In this document: in pieces, positions 1-7,511 of the stretch | Layout: each line of letters opens with the position of its first letter | Position numbering within the stretch: position 1 is the stretch's first letter | Assembly (NCBI GenBank): GCA_963830885.1 | Contig: CAWHOA010000023.1 | Span: 62,001 to 126,000, forward strand | DNA length: 64,000 nt | From: JAIBJN01 sp963830885 | GTDB lineage: Bacteria; Actinomycetota; Thermoleophilia; Gaiellales; Gaiellaceae | Reading direction: 5' to 3' | Program-made: the position numbers and the translations under genes | Notes under the pieces: model-generated | Seen by the model: only the letters and a program-made list of their open reading frames with translations | Database searches by the model: none | Told to the model about the DNA's origin: nothing

Positions 1-492
1 GGTCGTCGCAATCCGGTAGAAGGGGGAGTCGAGCGGCAGGTAGCGAAAGACTGCGATGTCCGCCTCCCTGCGCGCAAGCGAGACCCGGACGCACGCCAGC
101 AGCTCGCGGAACGCGTCGTCATCGGCGACGCCGAGGACGCCGCCGTTGACCACCGCGAGGGAGCGAACCCTGGGCGCGTAGAGAGTGCGGTAGCCGAGCC
201 TGCTCTTGAGGCGCAGTTCCTCGATCCGTGCCACGAGCATCGCTTCGGCGTTCCCATCCTGTTCGAGGACGATCACGTGGGGTCGGACGACCGCCGGATC
301 GAGTTGCGAAACCTCGAAGAAGTCGGGATCGGCGACGATCTCGTCGCCCTGGAGACGGAGCCACGCGTCGCGAACCGGGGCGAGCTCCGAGGTGCTGCGC
401 AGGACCCGGAATCGCCGCTCGCCGCCGGGCGCAGAGAACGGACCGCTCTCGTCCCCCGTGGTCCGGCCGGCGTCAGCAGACTGGGCCGCCAT
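1..492 (-). CDS. GNAT-fold acetyltransferase (BioF2/CelD-like), 3' end outside window
   Basis: The 164 codons read here begin at an ATG whose complement lies at 490-492 and run off the left edge. The sequence shows LQGDEIVADPDFFEV, RPHVIVLEQ, then a VARIEELRLKSRLGYRTL stretch and an R-rich segment followed by EADIAVFR. The same order appears in the complete protein at 1106-2257 (LQGDAVTSDPDYYLEV, RPHIVLLERP, VARLESVRLVSRIGYTTV, EADIVLFP), so the two are paralogues separated only by the SRPBCC gene. Proteins of this family (Acetyltransf_6 / FemAB-like GNAT) usually transfer acyl or aminoacyl groups in surface-polymer or lipid synthesis. The substrate is unknown. Family assignment is by resemblance to the neighbour and its cluster context; the catalytic C-terminal half is not visible. 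Confidence 0.7.
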   Translation of the reverse strand, partial: MAAQSADAGRTTGDESGPFSAPGGERRFRVLRSTSELAPVRDAWLRLQGDEIVADPDFFEVSQLDPAVVRPHVIVLEQDGNAEAMLVARIEELRLKSRLGYRTLYAPRVRSLAVVNGGVLGVADDDAFRELLACVRVSLARREADIAVFRYLPLDSPFYRIATT

Positions 493-536
493 GAATGGAT
501 GATAGACGAGGCCGAGAGGATCTCTTCACTGCTACC

Positions 537-1100
537 TCACTGGTCGCGTGCGGCTCTCCGCGCGGTCTGCTGCGCCTGCTCCGCAAGCGCGGACGCCATC
601 GCGTCGAGCGCCGCCTGCTCCTCGGTCGAGTCGGTCAGCGGAGCCAGAATCCCCTCGAAGCGCATCTCTTGGAAGACGAGCACCCGTCCGCCCTCCAGCG
701 GCTCCAAGATAATCTCGTACTCGCGGTCGGCGACCCCGGGCAGCACTCGGTGGGACTGCCAGCGCAGCTTTCGGTCGGGCCTGAGGATGACGACCTCGGC
801 GTTGATCTCGTCGGTCTCGCCGTCGGGGAGCTTCAGCTGGAGGTCGAGCTCCTCGCCGAGCTGAAGATTGCCCGCGCCCCTGGTGACGAACGGATTCCAG
901 CGTTCGTAGTTTTCGAGGTCCGTGACGACCTGCCAGACGATTTCCACCGGCGCGTCGACGGTGACCTCGCTCTCCACGGTCTCCGAGGGCCGGTCGAGGA
1001 GAGCGCTTCCCAGGATCAGGACGGCGAGGAGGACGACGGTGACGGTGACGACTCCAGCAGTCCCGAGCACCAGGTACCTCAGCATCCTTCTGGATCGCAC
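537..1100 (-). CDS. membrane-anchored SRPBCC (polyketide cyclase/START-like) protein
   Basis: This is a protein of about 187 residues. A membrane segment (LGTAGVVTVTVVLLAVLIL) near residues 12-31 is followed by a classic SRPBCC opening: SEVTVDAPVEIVWQVVTDLENYERWNPFV, then strands such as LDLQLKLPDGE and REYEIILEPLEGGRVLVFQEMRFEG. SRPBCC domains form a hydrophobic ligand cavity; no ligand can be inferred. I chose GTG at 1100 because GGGGGAGGTGA lies just upstream and the longer reading frame upstream is arginine-rich and overlaps the previous gene. An internal ATG at 1085 is the alternative. It starts 5 bases after the acetyltransferase gene ends, so it is probably co-transcribed with it. Confidence 0.72.
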   Translation of the reverse strand: MRSRRMLRYLVLGTAGVVTVTVVLLAVLILGSALLDRPSETVESEVTVDAPVEIVWQVVTDLENYERWNPFVTRGAGNLQLGEELDLQLKLPDGETDEINAEVVILRPDRKLRWQSHRVLPGVADREYEIILEPLEGGRVLVFQEMRFEGILAPLTDSTEEQAALDAMASALAEQAQQTARRAARDQ

Positions 1101-1105
1101 CGAGC

Positions 1106-2257
1106 TCACCTCCCCCGTTTTGTCAGTTGCGAGCGCCAGGTGCGCTTGGCGCGTGCCACGCGATCGCTTCCTAGAACCCGCTTGCCCGAGCGGTTCCCGG
1201 CGAGGACGGCGGTCCGGACGGCGTTGACCCGCACGCCTTTGAAGGTGGGCGCGAAAACGGTGACGTCGGCTTCCTGCCACGACTCGTTGCCGAAGCGGCG
1301 TTTGTACTCGGCGTCGCCGAAGCCGAAGTCCAGGATGCGGACAGACGGATCGGCGCAGAGATCCTCGAGGAGGCGCATGAGAACGTAGGTTCCGACGTTC
1401 AGGTTTCGATACTCGGGTAGAAAGCCGGGGACATGGGTCTGGAAGACGCCTCCGTAGGCGTACCCGTGCCAGAAGGCAATCGGACGGTCGCCGAGATGAA
1501 GGACCCGAGCACGGAACCAGCCCCTCCGGGCGGCCAAGCGCGTCAGGGACAGCTCGAGCTCATTCCCACGGACCGCGGCGCCGAGACTGCTCTGGTACGT
1601 CTCGGCGGCCACGGGCTTGACCGCCGCGAAGAACGCGTCCACATCCTCCGGTCGGTCGTGCGAACGGAGGGTGAGTTCGGCGCCGTGCGCATCGAGGAGA
1701 CGTCGCTCGTTCCGACGGAGGCCCTGTCGCGTGCTGCCCGAGAGCGAAGCCAGAAACGTGCCGAACGACTCGGGAAGCCGCAGGCGGCGGTGCACCTTGC
1801 AATCGAACCCGTGCTGTCGGAGGAGAAACGGCGGGTTCGTGGTTGCCTCGGCGAAGGCGGGCCCGTCCGTGCGGAGGTTCGGAAAGAGAACAATGTCGGC
1901 CTCGCCTCGCCAGAGGGCAGCCCTGAGCTCGGAAACTGCCTCGGACGCCAGCCCCCCCGCCGCCTCGCCGAGCAGACCTTCGTAGGCGACGCGAAGCGCA
2001 CGAACCCGCGGACGCGCTACGGTCGTGTAGCCGATCCTCGAAACGAGCCGAACGGATTCCAGCCGAGCGACGACCATCCCGGCCCCGCTGCCGGGGCGCT
2101 CGAGCAGCACGATGTGAGGCCGGCGCACGTTCTCCGCATGGCGCAGCACCTCGAGGTAGTAGTCGGGGTCCGAGGTCACGGCGTCCCCCTGCAAGTTCGA
2201 CCAGGCGCCCCGGATCCGCTCTACCTCATCGATGGTCCGTGCGACGGTGACCGTCAT
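1106..2257 (-). CDS. GNAT-fold acetyltransferase (BioF2/CelD/FemAB-like)
   Basis: This protein has 383 residues. The N-terminal half carries LQGDAVTSDPDYYLEV and RPHIVLLERP; the C-terminal half carries the Acetyltransf_6 hallmarks SLSGSTRQGLRRNERRL (about residues 190-206), GWFRARVLHLGDRPIAFWHGY and the late FGFGDAEYKRRFGNE motif. Such enzymes act on the cytoplasmic face, transferring acyl or aminoacyl groups during exopolysaccharide, lipid or peptidoglycan modification; the substrate here is not known. The ATG overlaps the end of the aldo/keto reductase gene by four bases (ATGA at 2257-2254), which suggests translational coupling in the polysaccharide operon. A diverged paralogue lies at 1-492. 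Confidence 0.8.
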   Translation of the reverse strand: MTVTVARTIDEVERIRGAWSNLQGDAVTSDPDYYLEVLRHAENVRRPHIVLLERPGSGAGMVVARLESVRLVSRIGYTTVARPRVRALRVAYEGLLGEAAGGLASEAVSELRAALWRGEADIVLFPNLRTDGPAFAEATTNPPFLLRQHGFDCKVHRRLRLPESFGTFLASLSGSTRQGLRRNERRLLDAHGAELTLRSHDRPEDVDAFFAAVKPVAAETYQSSLGAAVRGNELELSLTRLAARRGWFRARVLHLGDRPIAFWHGYAYGGVFQTHVPGFLPEYRNLNVGTYVLMRLLEDLCADPSVRILDFGFGDAEYKRRFGNESWQEADVTVFAPTFKGVRVNAVRTAVLAGNRSGKRVLGSDRVARAKRTWRSQLTKRGR

Positions 2258-3210
2258 CGTCGGCCTCCCCCGCGTCGCACGGACCTGCGTGCCTGGCCCG
2301 CCAGCACGCGAGCCTTGCGCAAGAGACGCCTGCCTTCGTAGCCCGGAAACCGACGACTGAGAGTGGCGACGTCGTCAGGCCCGAGCTCGATGCCGGCCGC
2401 GCCGAGATCCTCCTCGAGATGATGAACGGACGACGTTCCCGGAATCGGCAGGGTGACGGGCGATCGCGCCAGGATCCAGGCGAGAGCCAGTTGCCCGGAG
2501 GTCGCATCACGACGGGCGGCTGCGCGCCCGAAGAGCCCGCCTGCGCTTCCGAGGTATCCCTTGGCGAGCGGCGCCCAGGCGACGAACGCAATCCCGCGGG
2601 CCTCGCAGGCCGCGAGCACGTCCTCGGAGGAACGGTCGACGACGCTGAAGCGGTTCTGTACCGAGGCGATCGGCACCGTCGCGAGCGCCCGCTCGAGCCC
2701 GGCGACGCTGACGTTGCAGACCCCGATCCGGCGGATCTTCCCCTCCGCCTGGAGGTCGGCGAGGGCCCCGAGCGACTCCTCGAGGGACACGGCCGGATCC
2801 ACCGAGTGGAGCTGGTAGAGCTCGATGCAGTCGACTCTCAGTCGCCGGAGGCTCCCCTCGCAGGCCGCCCTGAGGTGTTCCGGCCGGCCGTCCTTGCTCC
2901 AGCGACCGGGCCCGTGGCGACGCAGCCCGCCCTTCGTCGCGACGAGCATGTCCCGGTACGGGTGAAGCGCCTTGGCCACGAGGAGCTCGCACTCGTCCGG
3001 CCCGTACGCGTTGGCCGTGTCGACAAAGTCGACCCCGAGCTCGACTGCCCGCCGCAGGACCCGCAGCGCCTCGTCGCGATCGGGAGGCGGTCCCCAGGTT
3101 CCCGGGCCTGTGAGCTGCATCGTCCCGAAGCCCAGCCGGGCTACGGCCGTTCCTCCGAGGTCGACCGTGCCGGCGTGCCTGGCGTGAGGTTGTTCGACTG
3201 CCGACGTCAG
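2254..3210 (-). CDS. aldo/keto reductase, probable CTG start
   Basis: This is a cytoplasmic NADPH-dependent aldo/keto reductase of about 318 residues. The catalytic tetrad is visible: D in FVDTANAYG, Y in AYG, K in LVATKGG and H in ELYQLHSVDP. The NADPH-binding C-terminal region includes PIPGTSSVHHLEEDLGAA. The beta-hairpin VDLGGTAVARLGFGTMQLTG marks the N-terminus, so translation must begin shortly before it. No ATG, GTG or TTG is in frame there. A CTG at 3210 has GGGAGG six bases upstream and overlaps the TGA of the glycosyltransferase gene, so it is the best start. GTG at 3288 would add 26 residues from within the preceding gene. Probably modifies a sugar or aldehyde in this cluster, but the substrate is unknown. 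Confidence 0.85.
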   Translation of the reverse strand: MTSAVEQPHARHAGTVDLGGTAVARLGFGTMQLTGPGTWGPPPDRDEALRVLRRAVELGVDFVDTANAYGPDECELLVAKALHPYRDMLVATKGGLRRHGPGRWSKDGRPEHLRAACEGSLRRLRVDCIELYQLHSVDPAVSLEESLGALADLQAEGKIRRIGVCNVSVAGLERALATVPIASVQNRFSVVDRSSEDVLAACEARGIAFVAWAPLAKGYLGSAGGLFGRAAARRDATSGQLALAWILARSPVTLPIPGTSSVHHLEEDLGAAGIELGPDDVATLSRRFPGYEGRRLLRKARVLAGQARRSVRRGGGRR

Positions 3211-4100
3211 CGAAAGCCTCCCGCGGCCTGGCCGCGGAGCGGGGGACGTCGGAGGGTGTATCGGAGCGCGCTCGCCCCGAGCGTCCACTCGGCGGCTGCG
3301 AGGCGCGGCAGGTTGCGGAGGAACGGGGCCCGCAGCTCGGGCGACCGGCGGATCCGCCCGTAGATCGGGAGCAGGCGGACGAGCGCGAAGTAGTGGACCG
3401 GCAGGCGCGAGAGGACCCGCTTGTGCAATCCCTCGCGCTGGACGGGGCCGATCCGTGCCAGGCCGTACGCGAGTCGCCGCTGCTGCCCTCGGAGCGCGGC
3501 GAAGGTCGAGCGGTCGTGGTCGTGGAAGGCCTGGTAGCGAGGGTCGAAGACGAGCTCCATTCCGGCGGCGAGCGCGTCGGCGCAGAAGATGCCGTCTTCG
3601 CCCCCGTAGCTGGGGTCCCAGCGGAGCGGCGCCGCGCGAGGCACCGCCATGCAGTAGGACGAGACGAAGGCGACGGACCGTGGGCCGCCACGCGGGAGAT
3701 AGGGCGTCTCGCTCTGCAGGTGGGCGACCCACCCCCACGGCGTCTTTCCGCGGAACGTGCGGGCGCAGCCGACGATCGCCCCGGGGAACTCCGCAAGCGC
3801 CCGCCTCAGGCCCGCTGCCCAGCCGTCGCCCGGGATCGCGTCAGAGTCGACGAAAACGACGACGTCGCCCGTCGCCTCCTCCCATCCCCGGTTGCGGGCG
3901 GCGCCGGCGAAGCCGCTGCCGTCGGTGCGGACGACGACCGCACCGTGTCGCGCCGCGATCTCGGCCGTCTCGTCGGTAGAGCCGTCGTCTACGACAATGA
4001 CCTCGTCCACGGGATCCGCTTGCGCCGAGAGGGCGTCCAGGACCTTGCCGAGCGTTCGTGCCGCGTTGTACGCCGGAATGACCACGGTCACTGTGAGCAC
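3207..4100 (-). CDS. family 2 glycosyltransferase
   Basis: This protein has 297 residues. The GT-A nucleotide-binding fold is clear: VTVVIPAYNAARTLGKVLDAL at the N-terminus, VIVVDDGSTDET, then VVVFVDSDAIPGDGW, where VDSDA is the DXD metal/UDP-sugar motif near residue 95. A GGEDGIFCADAL segment (the ED motif, acidic catalytic region) follows near residue 170. No membrane-spanning segment is obvious. GT2 enzymes add a sugar from a nucleotide donor to a growing lipid-linked glycan on the cytoplasmic side. It lies 50 bases downstream of the glycosylphosphotransferase that would make the first lipid-linked sugar, so it probably extends the same glycan. Donor and acceptor cannot be read from sequence. 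Confidence 0.88.
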   Translation of the reverse strand: MLTVTVVIPAYNAARTLGKVLDALSAQADPVDEVIVVDDGSTDETAEIAARHGAVVVRTDGSGFAGAARNRGWEEATGDVVVFVDSDAIPGDGWAAGLRRALAEFPGAIVGCARTFRGKTPWGWVAHLQSETPYLPRGGPRSVAFVSSYCMAVPRAAPLRWDPSYGGEDGIFCADALAAGMELVFDPRYQAFHDHDRSTFAALRGQQRRLAYGLARIGPVQREGLHKRVLSRLPVHYFALVRLLPIYGRIRRSPELRAPFLRNLPRLAAAEWTLGASALRYTLRRPPLRGQAAGGFR

Positions 4101-4150
4101 ACCCGCGAGCGTAGCGGCTGGATTCTCCGGGTCGGCCGGCGAAGGAAGGC

Positions 4151-5665
4151 TCAGTACGACGCGCGCGTGCGGAAGACGGCCGGCAGCGTTCGAAGGATCA
4201 GTTTGAGGTCGTTCAGGAGCGACCAGGTCGTCACGTAGACGTAGTCGAGCCGCACCATCTCCTCGAAGGGGATGTCGTCGCGCCCAAGCACCTGCCAGAG
4301 CCCCGTGATGCCGGGCTTCAGATTGAGCCGGTTGCGTCGCCAGTCGACCACGTGCTGGTCCTCCTCGAGGATGAGCGGCCGAGGGCCGACGAGGCTCATG
4401 TCACCCTTGACCACGTTCACGAGCTGCGGGAGTTCGTCGATCGAGAAGCGGCGGAGCCACCCGCCCGCGTGCGTGACGCGCGGGTCATTCGGGATCTTGA
4501 ACATGCGCGGGTCGCCCTCGTCGCAGTCGTGCTTGTTGAGGGAGGCGAACTCGTGCTTCCGCTCCTCGGCGTCCGCCGCCATCGTGCGGAACTTGAGCAC
4601 CTCGAACGTCTGGTCGCCGCGACCCACCCTGAGCTGGCGGAAGAAGATCGGCCCCTTCGAGTCCAGCTTGACCCAGATCGCCACGGCAGCGAAGACAGGA
4701 GCGAGAAGCACCAGGCCGAGCATGGCGAGCGACAGGTCCGTGGCGCGCTTGAGGACAACGGACGAGCTCGAGAGCCGGAGCGGAGGGAGCCCGATGAGCG
4801 GCAGGCCCTCGGCGGTGTGGATGCCGACATTCGTCCCGATCACTTCGAAGAAACGGGGCACCAGGTCGATCTGGATGTCCAGGTCCTTCAGCGAGCGGAT
4901 GAGGTCGAGCATCTCCTCGTGGGAGTCGTTCGAGAAGGCCACGATCACCCGCTCGACGTCGAGGATCCGCACGAGCTGTGGGAGCTTCTCGGGCCCGCCC
5001 AGAAGGGCCAGGTCGTTCAGGCTCGACGGGCGCTCCTTGGGCTCGTCGTCGACGAAGCCGACGAGGTTGAGCCCGTACTCGGGATGATGTCGCAGCTTTT
5101 TCGCCACGAGCTGGCCGACGTCGCCCGCGCCGACGATGATCGTGTTCTGGACATATGACATGGTGCGGCGCGCAAGCGTTCGTGCGACAACTCGGCCTGT
5201 GGTGATGAAAATGATCGCGAAGAGCCAGAAGACGAAGAGCCGCGGGAGGCTCGTGTCCGCGGTCCGTGTCACAGACGTGATGGCGAAGAACAGCCAGCTC
5301 CCGACCGTGACGAGGTGCAGCACGGGCACGAGGTCGTCCGTCGTCGAGTGATCGGTGCGCTCCTCGTCGACGTCGTAGAGGCCGTAGAGCTTGGCAACGA
5401 CGACCCACGCGGGCAAGGTCAGGAGGAAGATGAGCGTCTCCATCTCCGGCCCCACCCTGTTCGCGGCAGTCGGGTCTGCGAAGATGGCGCTGGCGGCGAC
5501 GAACGCAATTGACAGTCCGATGAGGTCGGCGACGACGAGCGCCCGGCGGACGAGCCAGCCGCGCCGAATGGGACGCGAGGCTTCCCGGCGTCGGGCGAGG
5601 ATCTCGAGCGTGCGCTCGTCGAGAGTGCGTGCGAGCTCCCCGTAGGCAGGCTCGACCGCGCTCAC
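4151..5665 (-). CDS. exopolysaccharide polyprenyl glycosylphosphotransferase (WcaJ/EpsL type)
   Basis: This protein has 504 residues. It transfers a sugar-1-phosphate from a nucleotide sugar to undecaprenyl phosphate, the initiating step of exopolysaccharide assembly. Several N-terminal membrane segments (for example ALVVADLIGLSIAFVAASAIF and LIFLLTLPAWVVVAKLYGLY) precede a CoA-binding-like Rossmann region (NTIIVGAGDVGQLVAKKL, residues about 167-184). The bacterial sugar transferase domain occupies the C-terminal 200 residues: KRATDLSLAMLGLVLLAP, FFRQLRVGRGDQTFEVLKFRTM, DELPQLVNVVKGDMSLVGPRP and LKPGITGLWQV. It is the first gene of the minus-strand cluster, and the 212-base gap upstream probably holds the promoter. 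Sugar specificity is not determinable. Confidence 0.92.
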   Translation of the reverse strand: MSAVEPAYGELARTLDERTLEILARRREASRPIRRGWLVRRALVVADLIGLSIAFVAASAIFADPTAANRVGPEMETLIFLLTLPAWVVVAKLYGLYDVDEERTDHSTTDDLVPVLHLVTVGSWLFFAITSVTRTADTSLPRLFVFWLFAIIFITTGRVVARTLARRTMSYVQNTIIVGAGDVGQLVAKKLRHHPEYGLNLVGFVDDEPKERPSSLNDLALLGGPEKLPQLVRILDVERVIVAFSNDSHEEMLDLIRSLKDLDIQIDLVPRFFEVIGTNVGIHTAEGLPLIGLPPLRLSSSSVVLKRATDLSLAMLGLVLLAPVFAAVAIWVKLDSKGPIFFRQLRVGRGDQTFEVLKFRTMAADAEERKHEFASLNKHDCDEGDPRMFKIPNDPRVTHAGGWLRRFSIDELPQLVNVVKGDMSLVGPRPLILEEDQHVVDWRRNRLNLKPGITGLWQVLGRDDIPFEEMVRLDYVYVTTWSLLNDLKLILRTLPAVFRTRASY

Positions 5666-5823
5666 TTAGCAGACCACCCCGTCAGGTTGTACCGCACAAC
5701 CAGCAGCACCTCCGCCCCCCTTGTGATTGAGTCCTGGCGAGACACGTCTCTCCCTAACGTGTCTGGCTTCTCCGAAGCTACTAGCGGCGGCCTCGTCCGG
5801 CAATGAACGAATGGACGGCTCTC
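5666..5823. repeat. intergenic region with two short inverted repeats
   Basis: This gap precedes the glycosylphosphotransferase gene. It contains GGTTGT at 5685-5690 paired with ACAACC at 5696-5701, and AGACACGT at 5740-5747 paired with ACGTGTCT at 5757-5764. Either could be an operator or an mRNA hairpin in the leader of the minus-strand operon. No convincing sigma-factor promoter or gene was seen. Confidence 0.35.
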
Positions 5824-5873
5824 CTGTCGGTTTCGGGCCTACTGCTGGACTTTCGGCTAGGCCCGACCGTCAG
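5824..5873 (-). terminator. inverted repeat downstream of the B2-like gene
   Basis: The left arm (5824-5841, ending CGGGCCTA) and right arm (5858-5873, starting TAGGCCCG) pair over about 16 positions with one mismatch and a two-base bulge, enclosing a 16-base loop. It begins 5 bases past the stop of the minus-strand gene at 5878, the position expected of a transcription terminator or an mRNA-stabilising hairpin. A T-run is not evident on either strand, so factor-independent termination is uncertain. Confidence 0.45.
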
Positions 5874-5877
5874 CGTG

Positions 5878-6285
5878 TTACTTGAAGCGCGCGAGTTCCA
5901 GGTGGGGCCCCTTCCCCGGCGGCGGGCCCACGTCGACACCGTCGAGCTCGACCCAGGCGTGCGCGTCCTTGTCGGCGGGGGTCGCCTGCAGGCCGATGAC
6001 GAGCTCGGCCGAGTCCCCCTGCTCCCGCAGCAGCCGGAAGAGGACGAGGGCGTTCACGAGACAGCGAGGTCGCCGGGAGCCGAGGCGGAGGCTTCTGTCG
6101 ACAGCGCGGGAGAGCCGAGCGGGTGGCAGCGGGGCGTGCCCTCCGCGGGGCTTCCCCAGCCGGGCGATATATGCGGGGAGCTGCTCGCGCCGCACGCCGA
6201 TGAGAACCTGTGCGTAGAGCGACCAGATCCGCAGCGCGAGCCCGAGCTTCGCGGGAAGCGAGAGCGGCGCCTCAGCCTTGGCCAC
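5878..6285 (-). CDS. lasso-peptide B2-like transglutaminase-fold protease
   Basis: This protein has 135 residues and resembles the C-terminal part of lasso peptide biosynthesis B2 proteins (Transglut_core3). The candidate catalytic triad is visible: Cys in SRRPRCLVNALVLFRLL (about residue 75), His in DAHAWVELDG (about residue 109) and Asp in the following VDVG segment. In lasso systems B2 cuts the leader peptide. Here no B1/PqqD-like gene, asparagine-synthetase-like C gene or precursor is adjacent, so a lasso pathway cannot be claimed; stand-alone homologues of unknown role occur in actinobacteria. ATG at 6285 is used; a palindromic element lies just upstream. Confidence 0.72.
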   Translation of the reverse strand: MAKAEAPLSLPAKLGLALRIWSLYAQVLIGVRREQLPAYIARLGKPRGGHAPLPPARLSRAVDRSLRLGSRRPRCLVNALVLFRLLREQGDSAELVIGLQATPADKDAHAWVELDGVDVGPPPGKGPHLELARFK

Positions 6286-6295
6286 CGGCGGTCAC

Positions 6296-6386
6296 CACAG
6301 GACGGGTGTGAAAAGCACGCCGCGGATCACTGGCGCCGCGTGATCGCTGGGGCAGAAGTGCGGCGTGCATTGCCTGGAGGGGCACT
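6296..6386. repeat. palindromic intergenic element, copy A
   Basis: Nested stems are visible: GCACGCCGC (6315-6323) with GCGGCGTGC (6360-6368), and GATCAC (6325-6330) with GTGATC (6340-6345) around a GGCGCC core. The right end ATTGCCTGGAGGGGCACT (6369-6386) is identical to the right end of copy E at 41633-41796, and CTGGCGCCGCGTGATCGC is also shared with E. The left end is diverged. The last base overlaps the stop codon of the MBL gene. It lies between two minus-strand genes. Confidence 0.7.
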
Positions 6387-7096
6387 CAGACCTCGACGAC
6401 GAGGCCGTCGCGGGCGACGGGCACGCCGTCCGGCGGCGGCAGCTCGATCGGGCGGTGCGTGAGGAGGATGGGCCCGTCCGCGGCGGCGAGCGCCTCGTCG
6501 GCGGAGAGGTGCCCGCGGGGCAGGCCGTCGCCCGCCGGGTCGGCCAGCGTCGCCTCGCAGAGGAAGAGGTCGGCGCCGCGCGCGAGGTCGGCCAGCTCGT
6601 CCGAGGGCGCCGAGTCACCCGAGTAGGCGAGCGTCGAGCCGTCGTGCGTGACCCGGAAGCCGTGCGAGCCGAGCTCGTAGTGCGGGAGCCGACAGGCGTG
6701 CACCTCGAAGCCCGCGGCGGTGAACGTCACGCCCGGCTCGAACTCGCGCAGCTCGAAGGCCACCTCGAACATGTCGTCGTTCCCCCAGTGCGAGGCGAAC
6801 TCGTGCAGCTGGCCGGTGCCGCCCGGCGGGAGCCAGAGCGAGCAGGCGATCCGGTGCTCCTGCGGGCCGTAGGCGTTCAGCCAGGCCCAGGGCACGAGGT
6901 CGCCCCAGTGGTCGAGGTGGAAGTGGGTGATCGCGATCGACGCCGGGTAGAGGTCGAGCTCCCGCAGGCGCCCGAGGACGCCGGGCCCGCAGTCGAGCAG
7001 AAGGGTGCTCTCGCCCTCCAGGAGGTACCCGGACTGCGCGCTTCCGGGGTTCGGCCAGGCGGGGGAGGAGCCGATGACGGTCAGGCGCACCTCCAT
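6386..7096 (-). CDS. MBL-fold metallo-hydrolase (ribonuclease Z-like family)
   Basis: This protein has about 236 residues. The metallo-beta-lactamase signature HFHLDHWGD (HXHXDH) lies near residue 55, preceded by YLLEGESTLLLDCGPGVLGRL, and followed by the third histidine region (ACRLPHYELGSHGFRV), YSGDSAPSDEL with its metal-bridging Asp, and a late LTHRPIELP. These ligands fit a di-zinc hydrolase of the RNase Z / arylsulfatase-like MBL subgroup, but the flexible arm of true RNase Z is not apparent, so the substrate is unknown. ATG at 7096 (MEVRLTVIGSS) is preferred to ATG at 7111, which overlaps the ATG of the divergent gene in a shared CCATGG. Confidence 0.82.
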   Translation of the reverse strand: MEVRLTVIGSSPAWPNPGSAQSGYLLEGESTLLLDCGPGVLGRLRELDLYPASIAITHFHLDHWGDLVPWAWLNAYGPQEHRIACSLWLPPGGTGQLHEFASHWGNDDMFEVAFELREFEPGVTFTAAGFEVHACRLPHYELGSHGFRVTHDGSTLAYSGDSAPSDELADLARGADLFLCEATLADPAGDGLPRGHLSADEALAAADGPILLTHRPIELPPPDGVPVARDGLVVEV

Positions 7097-7109
7097 ATAC
7101 TGGCGCACC
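7082..7109 (+). promoter_or_regulatory. possible -10 element (TATACT) for the B12-binding subunit gene
   Basis: TATACT occurs at 7086-7091, about 18 bases before the ATG at 7110. No Shine-Dalgarno sequence is seen, so a near-leaderless transcript is possible. No good -35 hexamer was found. The site lies inside the start region of the divergent MBL gene. Confidence 0.3.
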
Positions 7110-7511
7110 ATGGCCAGGAAGATCCGGGTCGTGATCGCGAAGCCGGGGCTCGACGGTCACGACAGGGGGGCGAAGATCATCGCCCGGGCGCTCAGGGACG
7201 CCGGGATGGAGGTCATCTACACGGGCCTCCACCAGACGCCGGAGCAGATCGTGGAGACCGCGATCCAGGAGGACGCGGACGCCGTCGGCATCTCCATCCT
7301 CTCCGGCGCGCACATGACGCTCGTGCCGCGGATCCTCGACGGCCTGCGCGAGAACGGGGTCGAGGACGTGCTCGTCGTCGTCGGCGGCACGATCCCGCGC
7401 GAGGACGTCCTCGCGCTGAAGGAGCAGGGCGTCGCCGAGATCTTCACGCCGGGCGCGCCGGTCTCCGAGATCGTCGACTTCCTCCGGGCGAACGTCCCAG
7501 TCGAGGCCTAG
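7110..7511 (+). CDS. cobalamin-binding domain protein (methylmalonyl-CoA mutase small/C-terminal subunit)
   Basis: This protein has 133 residues and is a complete B12-binding domain. The base-off ligand motif DXHXXG is seen in KPGLDGHDRGAKIIARALRD (residues about 10-29), followed by AVGISILSGAHM (the SXL motif) and VVVGGTIPREDV (the GG motif). It corresponds to the separate small subunit of two-piece acyl-CoA mutases, which carries adenosylcobalamin for the carbon-skeleton rearrangement of methylmalonyl-CoA or a related acyl-CoA. The large catalytic subunit is not in the window. The gene overlaps the following enoyl-CoA hydratase by one base (TAGTG), which supports a shared role in acyl-CoA metabolism. 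Confidence 0.9.
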   Translation: MARKIRVVIAKPGLDGHDRGAKIIARALRDAGMEVIYTGLHQTPEQIVETAIQEDADAVGISILSGAHMTLVPRILDGLRENGVEDVLVVVGGTIPREDVLALKEQGVAEIFTPGAPVSEIVDFLRANVPVEA

